A stretch of DNA of 64,000 nt. Source: Roseinatronobacter bogoriensis DSM 18756 (GTDB taxonomy: Bacteria; Pseudomonadota; Alphaproteobacteria; Rhodobacterales; Rhodobacteraceae). Shown here piece by piece: positions 43,032 through 52,127 of the stretch. Made by a program: the position numbers and the translations under genes. The DNA lies in the NCBI RefSeq assembly GCF_004366635.1, contig NZ_SORN01000001.1, forward strand, positions 882,435 to 946,434, in the 5' to 3' direction. The notes below the pieces were generated by a model that searched no databases, was not told the origin of the DNA, and saw nothing but the letters and a program-made list of their open reading frames with translations. Each line of letters starts with the position of its first letter. The stretch's first letter is position 1.

Positions 43032-43645
43032 CGCAGCGGGGCTGTCAATCTGGACAGGGCGGCGACTGGGTCGGCTTCTGACCAGATTTCCTCGCCAAAG
43101 GCGAAAAAGTCGGTGACAGGGGCGAAGGATTCGACAAGGTCAAGGTTAAGTGCGCCCTCGGCGACAATGGGCAGTTCAATGACTTCGGACCACCATTCGA
43201 ATATCTCGCGCGCGACAGGTTGCCCATCGCCCAGCACTGTCTGACCGACCGGGCCAAAGCTGATATAATCTGCGCCTGCCTCGCCTGCACTCATCCCGTC
43301 ATGGCGCGATGTTCCGCAAAACGCGCCAATAATCGCATCGCTGCCCATGTCGTCACGCAGCTTGCGGATGCGGGCATTCGTTTCGCTGAGATGCACGCCA
43401 TCCAGTCCCAGCCGCTCGACCATCAGCACATGATCGGAAATCACCATCGCCACATCATGGGCATGTGCGATATCGCGCAAGGCGTCGCCAGTGCGCAGGA
43501 TCGTATCTTCATCGCGCGTGGCAAGCGCCAGCCGCAGGCAAGCCACCTCATGCGCATCCAGCACCCGCGCCAGTGTTTCTGGAAAAACCTCCAGATCAAT
43601 TGTGGGCGGGGTGATAAGATACAGTTGCGGTTTATCAGGGCTCAT
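43028..43645 (-). CDS. ThiE-like (thiamine phosphate synthase family) protein
   Basis: This 205-residue TIM-barrel protein belongs to the ThiE/TenI superfamily: DHEVACLRLALATRD-like start, ISDHVLMVERLGLDGVHL, then AGADYISFGPVGQT and a C-terminal VAEGALNLDLVESF. Canonical ThiE has a Gln after GVHL and a T-x-T-K-P-like pyrophosphate loop; here these read GVHLSET and GPVGQTVLGDG. Thiamine phosphate synthesis is therefore uncertain. The ATG at 43645 is chosen because MSPDKPQLYLITPP starts the barrel. Its TAG stop lies in the CTAG of the adjacent element. Confidence 0.8.
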   Translation of the reverse strand: MSPDKPQLYLITPPTIDLEVFPETLARVLDAHEVACLRLALATRDEDTILRTGDALRDIAHAHDVAMVISDHVLMVERLGLDGVHLSETNARIRKLRDDMGSDAIIGAFCGTSRHDGMSAGEAGADYISFGPVGQTVLGDGQPVAREIFEWWSEVIELPIVAEGALNLDLVESFAPVTDFFAFGEEIWSEADPVAALSRLTAPLR

Positions 43646-43771
43646 GGCGTGCCTCTTTTGCAAGTCCTGCGCCCTCTTAGCCTGCGCAATGGGGGGAAAC
43701 AAGCGCGCCCGCTTGAAGCAGCGGCGCAGGGGCGCTAAGGGCAGGGTCTTGAACCAGCAGCCAGAGGCCCC

Positions 43772-44533
43772 ATGACCCCGCTTGATGATCAGCTATTCGA
43801 TGCGCCCACCCCCTATATGGTGCTGGTGCGCCCCCAGATGGGCGAGAATATTGGCGCGGCAGCGCGCGCGATGCTGAATTTCGGATGCGCGCGTATGCGT
43901 TTGGTGGCCCCTCGGGACGGCTGGCCCAATCCCAAAGCCTCGGCCATGGCGTCGGGGGCGTATAAGGTGCTGGATCGGGCAGGCGTGTTCGATGATCTGC
44001 CCGCAGCCGTTGGCGATTGTGACTATGTCTTCGCCACAACTGCGCGGGGGCGCGGGCTGACCAAGCCGGTGCTGACGCCAGAACATGCAATGGTTCAGGC
44101 CCGTGCCATGGCGGCACAGGGAAAACGCGTTGCGGTGCTGTTTGGCCCGGAACGCGCGGGGCTGGAAAACGAAGACGTTGCCCGCGCCAATGCCATCATC
44201 ACTGTGCCTGTGAACCCTGCCTTCTATTCGCTGAACCTTGCACAATGTGTGCTGCTGGTTGCTTATGAATATGCGCGCCTTGGCGCTGAAACCCCGCCAG
44301 AGGTGATGGCGATGGCAGGCACGGAATTCGCAACTGCCATTGAGCGCGAGAAGCTGGGTGACCATTTCGAACAACGGCTGGAGGAGGCAGGTTTCTTCTT
44401 TCCGGCGGCAAAGGCCGAGAACATGAAGCTGAACCTGCGCAACATGTGGGCGCGTCTGGCACTGACGCGCGCAGATGTGCAAAGCCTGCATGGAATGCTG
44501 CGCAAACTGGTTGGCGGGCAGGGGCAGCGCTAA
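43772..44533 (+). CDS. TrmJ-like tRNA/rRNA 2'-O-methyltransferase (SpoU family)
   Basis: This 253-residue SPOUT-class methyltransferase has motif 1 VRPQMGENIGAAARAMLNFG, motif 2 AVLFGPERAGLENED and motif 3 YSLNLAQCVLLVAYE. It is closest in form to TrmJ, which methylates the 2'-OH at position 32 of tRNAs. The C-terminal extension (KLNLRNMWARLALTRADVQS, then HGMLRKLV) also fits TrmJ. It precedes ctaA by about 90 bases. Confidence 0.92.
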   Translation: MTPLDDQLFDAPTPYMVLVRPQMGENIGAAARAMLNFGCARMRLVAPRDGWPNPKASAMASGAYKVLDRAGVFDDLPAAVGDCDYVFATTARGRGLTKPVLTPEHAMVQARAMAAQGKRVAVLFGPERAGLENEDVARANAIITVPVNPAFYSLNLAQCVLLVAYEYARLGAETPPEVMAMAGTEFATAIEREKLGDHFEQRLEEAGFFFPAAKAENMKLNLRNMWARLALTRADVQSLHGMLRKLVGGQGQR

Positions 44534-44620
44534 CGCGCTGTCTGTCGCAGGGTGATGTTCTTGTCTTGAACCCAAGGCGTGCACACACTAGCTTCCGCGA
44601 GACTGAGACAGGAGCGCCAG

Positions 44621-45775
44621 ATGGCCCGCAAACGCGCGATTTTTGAAGATGTCAGCGACACATCTACCCCCCGTACAGCCCCGACAACCGGAGTGATTGA
44701 TCGTCACCCGAAAGGCGCGCGCGGCGCTATCAGAATCTGGCTGATGTTGCTCTTTGCACTGGTGTGCCTGATGATCGTTGTTGGCGGCATGACGCGGTTG
44801 ACTGATAGCGGCCTGTCGATCACCGAATGGCGCCCTGTCACCGGGTCCATCCCGCCGCTGAATGCCGAGATGTGGCAGGAAGAGTTCGAGAAATACCGCC
44901 AGATCGACCAGTACCAACTGGTCAATCGCGGCATGACGCTGGATGAATTCAAGATCATCTACTGGTGGGAATGGGGCCACCGCCAGCTTGGCCGCGTGAT
45001 CGGGCTGGTCTGGGGGATCGGGTTTCTGGCGTTCTGGTTGACGAAACGTATTCCGACCGGCTGGACGCCGCGCTTGCTGATGTTGGGGGCGCTGGGCGGT
45101 GTGCAAGGCGCGATTGGCTGGTGGATGGTGGCCTCTGGCCTGACTGAGGGGATGGTTGCAGTCGCCTCTTACAGGCTGGCTGTGCATCTGGGGTTGGCAT
45201 TCGTCATTCTGGGGCTGATCGCGTGGTATACCTTCCTGCTGAACCGCCCCGAGGCAGAGTTGATCGCGGCACGCCGTGCGCGCGAGGGCAAGTTATATTC
45301 CATGTCTACGGGGCTGATGCATTTCGCCTTTCTGCAAATCATCCTTGGGGCGCTGGTCGCAGGCATTGACGCCGGACGGGGCTATACGGACTGGCCCTTG
45401 ATGAATGGCGTTTTCCTGCCGCCAGAACTGCTGGCGATGCAGCCGCTCTGGATGAATTTCTTTGAAAACCCTGCCACAACGCAATTCATCCATCGCAAAG
45501 CGGGATATTTGCTGGCGATTTTTGCCCTGATCGCCTGGTTGCGGGGGCGCAAATCCAGCCATTCGGCCACGCGCGCGGCCTTTAACACGATGATCCTGAT
45601 CATGGGCGCGCAGATCGCGCTTGGTATTGTGACGGTTATGTATGGTGCGCCCTGGCAATTGGGCATTGCACATCAGGCAACAGCGGTATTGCTTTGGGTC
45701 GTCATCATTCGCGCGCGCCATCTGGCACAATTCCCGCGCTTTGACAGCCTGCGCACAAAAGGAGCCACAGCATGA
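44621..45775 (+). CDS. ctaA: Heme A synthase
   Basis: This 384-residue COX15-type membrane enzyme oxidises the C8 methyl of heme O to give heme A. About eight helices are visible. Hallmarks are GGMTRLTDSGLSITEW near residue 60, YWWEWGHRQLGRVIGLVW, GAIGWWMVASGL, GALVAGIDAGRGYTDWPLM, FIHRKAGYLLAIFALI and HQATAVLLWVV. The conserved His residues expected for heme binding are present in these stretches. The ATG at 44621 has GGAG upstream. Its product is required for the oxidase encoded at 11.7-15.2 kb. The stop overlaps the M32 gene by four bases. Confidence 0.96.
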   Translation: MARKRAIFEDVSDTSTPRTAPTTGVIDRHPKGARGAIRIWLMLLFALVCLMIVVGGMTRLTDSGLSITEWRPVTGSIPPLNAEMWQEEFEKYRQIDQYQLVNRGMTLDEFKIIYWWEWGHRQLGRVIGLVWGIGFLAFWLTKRIPTGWTPRLLMLGALGGVQGAIGWWMVASGLTEGMVAVASYRLAVHLGLAFVILGLIAWYTFLLNRPEAELIAARRAREGKLYSMSTGLMHFAFLQIILGALVAGIDAGRGYTDWPLMNGVFLPPELLAMQPLWMNFFENPATTQFIHRKAGYLLAIFALIAWLRGRKSSHSATRAAFNTMILIMGAQIALGIVTVMYGAPWQLGIAHQATAVLLWVVIIRARHLAQFPRFDSLRTKGATA

Positions 45776-47241
45776 GTGCATATCAAGATCTATTGGCCTT
45801 TGCGCGCCAGACCGAAGCCTTGGCCCAGATCTCGGGGCGACTGGGATGGGATCAACAAACCGTAATGCCGCGCGGTGCGAATGCCCAACGCTCGGAAGAA
45901 ATGGCGGCATTGGAAGAGGTGCTGCATGCGCGCCGCACTGATCCGCGTCTGGGTGAATGGCTGGATCAGGCCGAAGCCCCGGATGAGGCGGGCGCCGCCA
46001 TCCTGCGAGAATTGCGCCGGGACTATGCGCGCAACACCAAGGTTCCTGCGCGACTTGCATCGGAACTGGCGCGGATCACGCCCTTGGCGCAAACTGCTTG
46101 GGAAGAGGCGCGGCTTGCTGGCAATGTATCGGCCTTTTTGCCTTGGCTGACCCAGATGATCGCCCTGAGGCGTGAGGAAGGGCAGGCCATTGCAGGGGGC
46201 GGCGACCCGTATGACGCCTTGATGGATGATTACGAGCCGCAAACCAGTTCCGACACGGTCGCGGCAACGTTCGACCGGATGCGCCCCCGGCTGGTGGCCT
46301 TGCGCGAAGCGATTCTTGGCGCCGACACCCCGCCTGCGCTGACAGGGCACTTCGCCCAGGAAGGGCAAATGCGCATTTCGCGCAGGCTGGCGGAGCATTT
46401 TGGCTATGATTTCACCCGTGGCCGTATCGACCTTGCGGTGCACCCGTTCTCTTCCGGGTCCGGTGATGACGTGCGCATTACCACCCGCGTCGCTGTAGAA
46501 GAGCCTTTCAACTGCCTGTATTCGACGATCCATGAAGTGGGCCATGCCGCCTATGAACAGGGCGTAGATGCTGCATATGCGCTGACCCCGATAGGGCGCG
46601 GCGTCTCTATGGGGGTGCATGAAAGCCAAAGCCGGATTTACGAAAACCAGCTTGGCCGTTCGCGGGCATTCTGCGGCTGGCTATATGGCGCGATGGAGCA
46701 GGAATTCGGCGCGCTCAGCGTGGCGGATGCCGATGGTTTCTATGCCGCCGCAAACCGTGTGAACACTGGCTATATCCGGACCGAGGCCGATGAGGTGCAG
46801 TATAACCTGCATATCATGCTGCGCTTCGATCTGGAACGCGCCCTTATCCGTGGCGCGCTTGAAGCAGGTGATCTGGAAGAGGCGTGGAATACCCGGTTTG
46901 AGGCCGATTTCGGCTATCCGGTGGACAGGCCTGCCAATGGCGTGTTGCAGGATGTGCATTGGTCGGTCGGGCTATTTGGTTATTTCCCCACCTATGCGCT
47001 GGGCAATATCTATGCTGGCTGCCTCTACCAGACATTGCGCGCGGATTTGCCTGACCTGGATGCCCAGTTAAGTGCGGGCGATACCAGTGCGGCAACGGGC
47101 TGGCTGAATGCGCGGTTGCAAAAATTTGGGGCCTTGAATGGGCCAAGGCAGACGATTGCCAATGCCTGTGGGTTTGACCCGGATGAGGGGCCGCTGATGG
47201 ATTACCTTGAGGCCAAATTCACAGAGCTTTACAAGCTCTGA
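45772..47241 (+). CDS. M32 carboxypeptidase (Taq family)
   Basis: This 489-residue zinc carboxypeptidase has the HExxH motif STIHEVGHAAYEQG near residue 250. HESQSRIYENQLGRSRAF follows, the M32 HESQ signature. The N-terminal DQQTVMPRG and the C-terminal KFGALNGPRQTI-like stretches also fit the family, and the length is close to the usual 500. The ATG overlaps the ctaA stop. The last 13 bases overlap the convergent histidine kinase gene. It acts on peptide C-termini in the cytoplasm (family knowledge). Confidence 0.95.
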   Translation: MSAYQDLLAFARQTEALAQISGRLGWDQQTVMPRGANAQRSEEMAALEEVLHARRTDPRLGEWLDQAEAPDEAGAAILRELRRDYARNTKVPARLASELARITPLAQTAWEEARLAGNVSAFLPWLTQMIALRREEGQAIAGGGDPYDALMDDYEPQTSSDTVAATFDRMRPRLVALREAILGADTPPALTGHFAQEGQMRISRRLAEHFGYDFTRGRIDLAVHPFSSGSGDDVRITTRVAVEEPFNCLYSTIHEVGHAAYEQGVDAAYALTPIGRGVSMGVHESQSRIYENQLGRSRAFCGWLYGAMEQEFGALSVADADGFYAAANRVNTGYIRTEADEVQYNLHIMLRFDLERALIRGALEAGDLEEAWNTRFEADFGYPVDRPANGVLQDVHWSVGLFGYFPTYALGNIYAGCLYQTLRADLPDLDAQLSAGDTSAATGWLNARLQKFGALNGPRQTIANACGFDPDEGPLMDYLEAKFTELYKL

Positions 47242-48569
47242 CGTGCGGGCAGGCGCAAGACAGCACGCAAGCCGCCCAAGGTTGCACTGTCTTCCAGTCC
47301 TAGGGTGCCGCCATGCGCGCGCGCGGCCTCTGCCGCGATGGCAAGGCCCAAGCCCATTCCGCCGCTCTCGGAATTGCGCGCCTCATCCAGCCGAACAAAG
47401 GGTTCGCAGGCGCGCGCGCGATCTTCTGGTGGAATGCCGGGGCCGTCATCCTCGACGCAATATTCCAGCCAATCCGGGCTTACAGAGAGTTGCACGGCCA
47501 CGCGGTTTGAATGTCGCAACGCATTGCTGATCAGATTGTCCAGCGCACGCGCAATACTCCCGGCGTGCAGAAAGACCGGCTTTGGCCGCTTTTTGGGGGG
47601 TGTCAATGTGATTTCATGGCCCGCCGCAAGATAGCGCTCTACCAGGTTTGCGATCAGGGCCAGCGGGTCTGTTGCTTGACGCTCTTCCTGTGCCTGACCG
47701 CGTGTATAGTCCAGAAACCCGTCCAGCCTTTTCTCAAGGTCGGCAATCTCAATTTCCAGCGCCGTGCGATCGTCACCCTCGGGCATCATCGACAGGATCA
47801 GGCGCATCCGCGTCAGGGGGGTGCGCATGTCATGGCTGACGCCGGAAAGCATGATCTTCTGTTGTGCGCGCTGGCGTTCGATCCGGTTGCGCATGTCGAT
47901 AAAGCCATGCGCCGCTGCCCTGATTTCGCGCGCACCGGTCGCACGCAATGCAACGCTTTCGCCGCGTCCATAGGCCTCGGCTGCGGCACCAAGCCTGCGA
48001 ATGGGCCGGATTTGCAGCCTCAGGAACTGAAACGCTATCAGCGTCATAAGCACGGATGCAAGAAACACGATGACAAGCAGTTGATGCGGATTGGAAGTTG
48101 TCACCAGACGGCGCGGCAATTGAATTTCAAGAATGCCGTGGCGGCTGTCGATCCATAGCCGCACAGTACTTGATGACCGTGTCAGGTCAGCCGTGCGATA
48201 GGAGGACAGATCCGCGCGCAGCACACGAAGGATCTCTCTTCCGGCAAGATCAAAGCGACCGACCTGCTCCTGCTCGGGCATAACAAGGTCGTCAGATGGC
48301 AACCGGATATCAATTTGCAAAATATCCACAAGATCGGACAATTCATCCATGACGGTCTGAGGGGCGGGGCTGGCATTGAGCCGTTCTGTCAGAAACCTGA
48401 TGTCGCGCAGAATGTTTGTGGTCATTTGTGCGGTAACACGTTCGTAGTGCCGCTGGATGAAGACGACTGACAGCACGATCTGGATTGCGATGATCGGAAT
48501 GATCAGAATCAGGATCGCGCGCCCGTAAAAACTGGCTGGAAACAGATATTGATAAAATCGACGCCGCAT
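47229..48569 (-). CDS. Orphan membrane sensor histidine kinase (EnvZ-like)
   Basis: This 446-residue kinase has a first helix (about residues 17-38), a periplasmic domain (about 39-160) and a second helix (about 163-185). A HAMP domain follows, then the HisKA box LSGVSHDMRTPLTRMRLILS with His at residue 246. The ATPase domain has DNLISNALRHSN (N box), VEDDGPGIPPEDR (G1) and GGMGLGLAIAAEAARAHGG (G2). The layout resembles EnvZ, but no response regulator is adjacent in the window, so its partner and signal are unknown. The ATG at 48569 is preferred over the longer open frame. Confidence 0.92.
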   Translation of the reverse strand: MRRRFYQYLFPASFYGRAILILIIPIIAIQIVLSVVFIQRHYERVTAQMTTNILRDIRFLTERLNASPAPQTVMDELSDLVDILQIDIRLPSDDLVMPEQEQVGRFDLAGREILRVLRADLSSYRTADLTRSSSTVRLWIDSRHGILEIQLPRRLVTTSNPHQLLVIVFLASVLMTLIAFQFLRLQIRPIRRLGAAAEAYGRGESVALRATGAREIRAAAHGFIDMRNRIERQRAQQKIMLSGVSHDMRTPLTRMRLILSMMPEGDDRTALEIEIADLEKRLDGFLDYTRGQAQEERQATDPLALIANLVERYLAAGHEITLTPPKKRPKPVFLHAGSIARALDNLISNALRHSNRVAVQLSVSPDWLEYCVEDDGPGIPPEDRARACEPFVRLDEARNSESGGMGLGLAIAAEAARAHGGTLGLEDSATLGGLRAVLRLPARQSL

Positions 48570-48685
48570 GACCGGACCATATGCAAGGGTGATGTGTCCC
48601 ACAAGATAGCATGATCGAAAGATATGGGCTGGTAAGCGATCATCTTCGACTGAGTTGACGCGGAATGAAACGCGCAGCCGCCGGT

Positions 48686-48713
48686 CGCAGAGTGACCTGG
48701 GGGTCACTCTGCG
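48686..48713. other. Perfect 12-bp palindrome between flagellar and kinase genes
   Basis: The 294-base stretch 48570-48863 contains CGCAGAGTGACC at 48686-48697 and its exact complement GGTCACTCTGCG at 48702-48713, with a TGGG loop. There is no T-tract on either strand, so it is not a classical terminator. On the minus strand it follows the 756-residue flagellar-locus gene and precedes the histidine kinase. It may be a transcript-end hairpin or an operator. The remaining sequence there shows nothing I can name. Confidence 0.5.
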
Positions 48714-48863
48714 CTGGTGACGGGACTGGCAATCCTGCGCTGCCTTCGCACTTTTGCCAATTGCCTGTGTGGTGTTGCATCAGATCACTCACAGAACGAC
48801 GTGATACAAGCCATCATATGTGGAAACACCGCAAACCTTTGCTTCATGCCTTGCCGTGCCCGG

Positions 48864-51134
48864 TTATTGCGTGGCGGCTGGTTCCAGTAGTGTCTGGATG
48901 CGTGCTCTCAGATCGGCGCTTTGTGCAAGCGCATCGCGGCCTTGTGACAACAATCCCGGTTCTGCCAGCGCGTCGAGGGCTGGGGGCTGGCCTTCGGGGT
49001 TGCGCGCAAACGGCCCTTCGCCTGTTTCTGGAACTGGTTCTGCCTGTTCTGTCGGACGCTGCGGCAGGCCTTGCGTTGCGGTTGGTGGTGCCTCCGCGGC
49101 GGGCAGGGCGGCGTTGAACCTCGAAGCACGTTCTTCTGAGGCGCGTTGCAACGACTGGGCCGCGCGCGCGCGTGCAATGTCGCCATGGGGGACTACCTCT
49201 GTCAGGAGGGGCAAGCCTTCGTCGTCCGGCCCTTGGCCAGATTCCCGCGTCGTCGTCAGATGTTCCACCGGTTGCGCTGTGGATTGCATGTCCGAAGTCG
49301 TTTTGAGCTGTGCATCGTCGATCAATTCGGCTTGCAGATCAAACCCCAGATGGCGCAGGCGCGCTGAAATGTCTTGTGCCAGAGAGTCTGGCAGATACGC
49401 CAGACTCCAAGGGCGCTGGTCAAAGATGAGCGTGACAAACCCGACATCATCCGCGTCCGTGACCGCATTTTCAAGAATATGGGCACGCAGGGTCTGGCTG
49501 CTGGCAAGGTCGAGCGCTGCATCACGCCCATCCAGAATGTCGAATGCGCCTTGAAAATCACCTGCCTGTGTCTTGGCTTTGATGACAAGCCTTGCAATTT
49601 CGCGGCCAGTTTCCGATCCGCGCAGCGCAAAAAGGCGGGTGGTTGCGGCCTCCAAAACTATGTTTTCCACAGGGTCTTCACTTGCTACGCGTCGATTGAG
49701 CAAAAAGAGGAGGTCATCATCTGACCTTTCAGGTGACAGCGCTCTTTCAAGAAATTGGGCCTCTTCCGGGGCGACATTCGGCAAATCCACCGATACGCGG
49801 GCGAGTGTCAGCGCCGAAGAATCGTGTTCTGCGATACGATCCAGCGCGGCATGAATAACTTTCGCTTCCTCCGAAAACCCTGCTCTGACCAGTCTTTGAA
49901 TCACGACCGGGCCCAGATGCAGCCTCAGGCGCGGTGGCAGCTTTTGCAGCGCTTGCACCAGATGATCGCTGGAGAAGCCCTCGGATTGCGCGTCATCTGG
50001 AGCGCTGAGGAATGTCCAGAGGCTGCCCATTGGGCTGCATCCGCGCAAATTCTCAAGATCATGCATCGGCGGCAACTCTGAGATGTCCACCAGATAGCTG
50101 ATCGCAGCAAGGATCTGCGTGTGTTCCGGTGGCGCTTCAAGCAGAGACAAGACCAGACGGGCCTCTGCGCCAAAGCCGACGAACAAGAATTCCCTTGCCA
50201 GTTCCAGGACCTGTTGTTCATCAACCTGATCCAATGCGTTGAACAGGTCTTGGAACCGAAAGGATGGCTCGGAACGGTCTATCGGGATGTTCCACGCAGA
50301 CGGGTCAAAAAAGCTGCTGTCAGGGCATTCTGTAACGCTCTGCCCTCTTTCGGATAGCTTGGTTCGATCGCCCGTCACAACGGCGAAATGCGCATCAGCC
50401 AGCGGGTCCTTGGAGAAGGGCGGGCCTGCTGGTGAGGGCGCGAGCGAAAAATCACTGACGGGTTGCAAGATTCCGGATGACACGGAACTGGCAAGGACCT
50501 GGCTGATTTCATGTGTGATTTGTGACTGGGGCGGTGTGTCATCGCCCAAGGTTACCTGCTGGGCCAGCAAACGTGACAGTGCAGGCGCATCTGTCAGACC
50601 AATCGTTGCTGGTGCGGGTCCCGAACGCTTTGTCTCGCCGCGAAGTGCGCGTGCAAGCATCTGGCCCGCGCGTCGTGGGTCCGGGGTGTCGCCGGACGGG
50701 GATTGTATCAGGTTGTTCGGGCGTACAGCAGGGCGGGGGGCTGTAAGTGGTGCGTAGACAGCATCATTCCGTGTCCCGATAATGTCGATGATCAGGAATT
50801 GAGGGATATCTTCGCGGGCCTGAACATCGCACTCACATGCCAGGTAAAGGTCGAGCCCGGCTTCAGAGGCGCGTATGTCGCGTAATCTGGTTCTTGGTAT
50901 GCGTGAGAAAGTCTGTGACAGATCAAACTCCACGTCATCGCCCGCAATCTCCAGTCGCGCGGAAACGCTATCTCGGACAAGACTCCAGTCGCTTTGTGCA
51001 GGGATGTTGAGGATAAGCCTTGTGTAATCGGCATGTTCTCCGGCCTGGACCTGCACGGATTGTGGCTGCGCCGAAGCTGCGGCAGGCACGAGGCTTGCGA
51101 GAGATATGGTCAGCACCCGAAAAAAGCGTCGCAT
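48864..51134 (-). CDS. Large periplasmic protein of the flagellar motA operon
   Basis: This 756-residue protein has a signal peptide (RVLTISLASLVPAAASAQ). An N-terminal domain follows that resembles AMIN (AGEHADYTRLILNIP, then SWSLV-like strands) to about residue 120. A proline-rich linker leads to a long helical, TPR-like middle (FEEAKV- and AREFL-like stretches such as LELAREFLFVGFGAEARLVL) and a low-complexity Ala/Pro/Glu-rich C-terminus. It starts three bases after the motA stop. I do not recognise a named family. Its size, export and position suggest a cell-wall or stator-associated motility factor, perhaps the counterpart of MotC of rhizobia (inference). Confidence 0.75.
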   Translation of the reverse strand: MRRFFRVLTISLASLVPAAASAQPQSVQVQAGEHADYTRLILNIPAQSDWSLVRDSVSARLEIAGDDVEFDLSQTFSRIPRTRLRDIRASEAGLDLYLACECDVQAREDIPQFLIIDIIGTRNDAVYAPLTAPRPAVRPNNLIQSPSGDTPDPRRAGQMLARALRGETKRSGPAPATIGLTDAPALSRLLAQQVTLGDDTPPQSQITHEISQVLASSVSSGILQPVSDFSLAPSPAGPPFSKDPLADAHFAVVTGDRTKLSERGQSVTECPDSSFFDPSAWNIPIDRSEPSFRFQDLFNALDQVDEQQVLELAREFLFVGFGAEARLVLSLLEAPPEHTQILAAISYLVDISELPPMHDLENLRGCSPMGSLWTFLSAPDDAQSEGFSSDHLVQALQKLPPRLRLHLGPVVIQRLVRAGFSEEAKVIHAALDRIAEHDSSALTLARVSVDLPNVAPEEAQFLERALSPERSDDDLLFLLNRRVASEDPVENIVLEAATTRLFALRGSETGREIARLVIKAKTQAGDFQGAFDILDGRDAALDLASSQTLRAHILENAVTDADDVGFVTLIFDQRPWSLAYLPDSLAQDISARLRHLGFDLQAELIDDAQLKTTSDMQSTAQPVEHLTTTRESGQGPDDEGLPLLTEVVPHGDIARARAAQSLQRASEERASRFNAALPAAEAPPTATQGLPQRPTEQAEPVPETGEGPFARNPEGQPPALDALAEPGLLSQGRDALAQSADLRARIQTLLEPAATQ

Positions 51135-51137
51135 GGG

Positions 51138-52007
51138 TCAGGCCGCGTTTTTCTTGAGTTCGCGCATGGCGGCTTCGAGGTCGCTGAAGTCTGGACGATA
51201 GTGATGCGGCGCATTCTGTCGGCCAACCTCGATGCAGATATTTGCCGGATGGGAATGCAGGTTGGCAATCATGACTTCGCGGATAAGCTGATAGAAATGA
51301 TCGTCTTCTTCCACGATTGCACGCATGCGCCCTGCGATAGGCCCCACAAAGCCGTACGCAAGAAACACGCCAAGAAATGTACCAGTCAAGGCTCCGCCGA
51401 TCATTGCGCCAAGTATTTCAGGCGGTTCATCAATCGATCCCATGGTCTTGATGATGCCAAGCACGGCGGCGACGATTCCCAAAGCAGGCAGTGCGTCAGC
51501 GACAACCTGCACGGCGTGGCTGGTATGGAGCGCGTGATGCTTGCGCGCGTCCAGCCGTTTATCCAGAACCTCTTCCACCTGATGTGGATCATCGTAGTTC
51601 ATAGAGGCGGCGCGCAATGTATCACAGATCAGCTCCATCACGTCGGAATCCGCCTGAAGCTTTGGATAACGAGAGAAAATGCTCGAGTCGTTTGGCGCCT
51701 CGATGTGTTCTTCGACGGCGACAGGATTCTGTTTCGACAGCCAGATCAATTCGAACATCAGGCAGAGAAGATCGCGATAATCATCGGGCGCCCATTTGAC
51801 GCCTTTGAATATGCGTCCCATATCGCGGCCCGTTGCTTTGACCGTGCCAGAGTCATTGCCAAGAATAAACCCGCCAATCGCAGCGCCGCCGATCATGACA
51901 ATCTCAAAAGGCAAGGCTTTCAGGATAATGCCCATCGTACCACCAGAACCAAGGTAGCCACCAAAGACCATTCCAAAGACAAGAAGAATTCCAACTAACG
52001 CAAACAC
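51138..52007 (-). CDS. motA: Flagellar motor stator protein MotA
   Basis: This 289-residue MotA has four membrane helices: two near the N-terminus (about residues 3-20 and 28-50) and two in the C-terminal third (about 170-220). The conserved cytoplasmic loop holds DYRDLLCLMFELIWLSKQNP and the charged residues that contact FliG. GIVAAVLGIIKTMGSIDEPP and GGALTGTFLGVFLAYGFVGP are the signature blocks. motB is not adjacent in this window. The operon runs fliL, a DUF6468-like gene, motE-like, motA, then the 756-residue protein. Confidence 0.95.
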   Translation of the reverse strand: MFALVGILLVFGMVFGGYLGSGGTMGIILKALPFEIVMIGGAAIGGFILGNDSGTVKATGRDMGRIFKGVKWAPDDYRDLLCLMFELIWLSKQNPVAVEEHIEAPNDSSIFSRYPKLQADSDVMELICDTLRAASMNYDDPHQVEEVLDKRLDARKHHALHTSHAVQVVADALPALGIVAAVLGIIKTMGSIDEPPEILGAMIGGALTGTFLGVFLAYGFVGPIAGRMRAIVEEDDHFYQLIREVMIANLHSHPANICIEVGRQNAPHHYRPDFSDLEAAMRELKKNAA

Positions 52008-52127
52008 GATATACCTATCAATCTGGGCAGGGGTGGTCAGATTGGTGAGCAGACGCGCTCATCCATCCAGCTAAGTCTCGCACGTGAATATTAAGATGCG
52101 CTTACCCGCGCGCGGTTGTTTTGCCGA

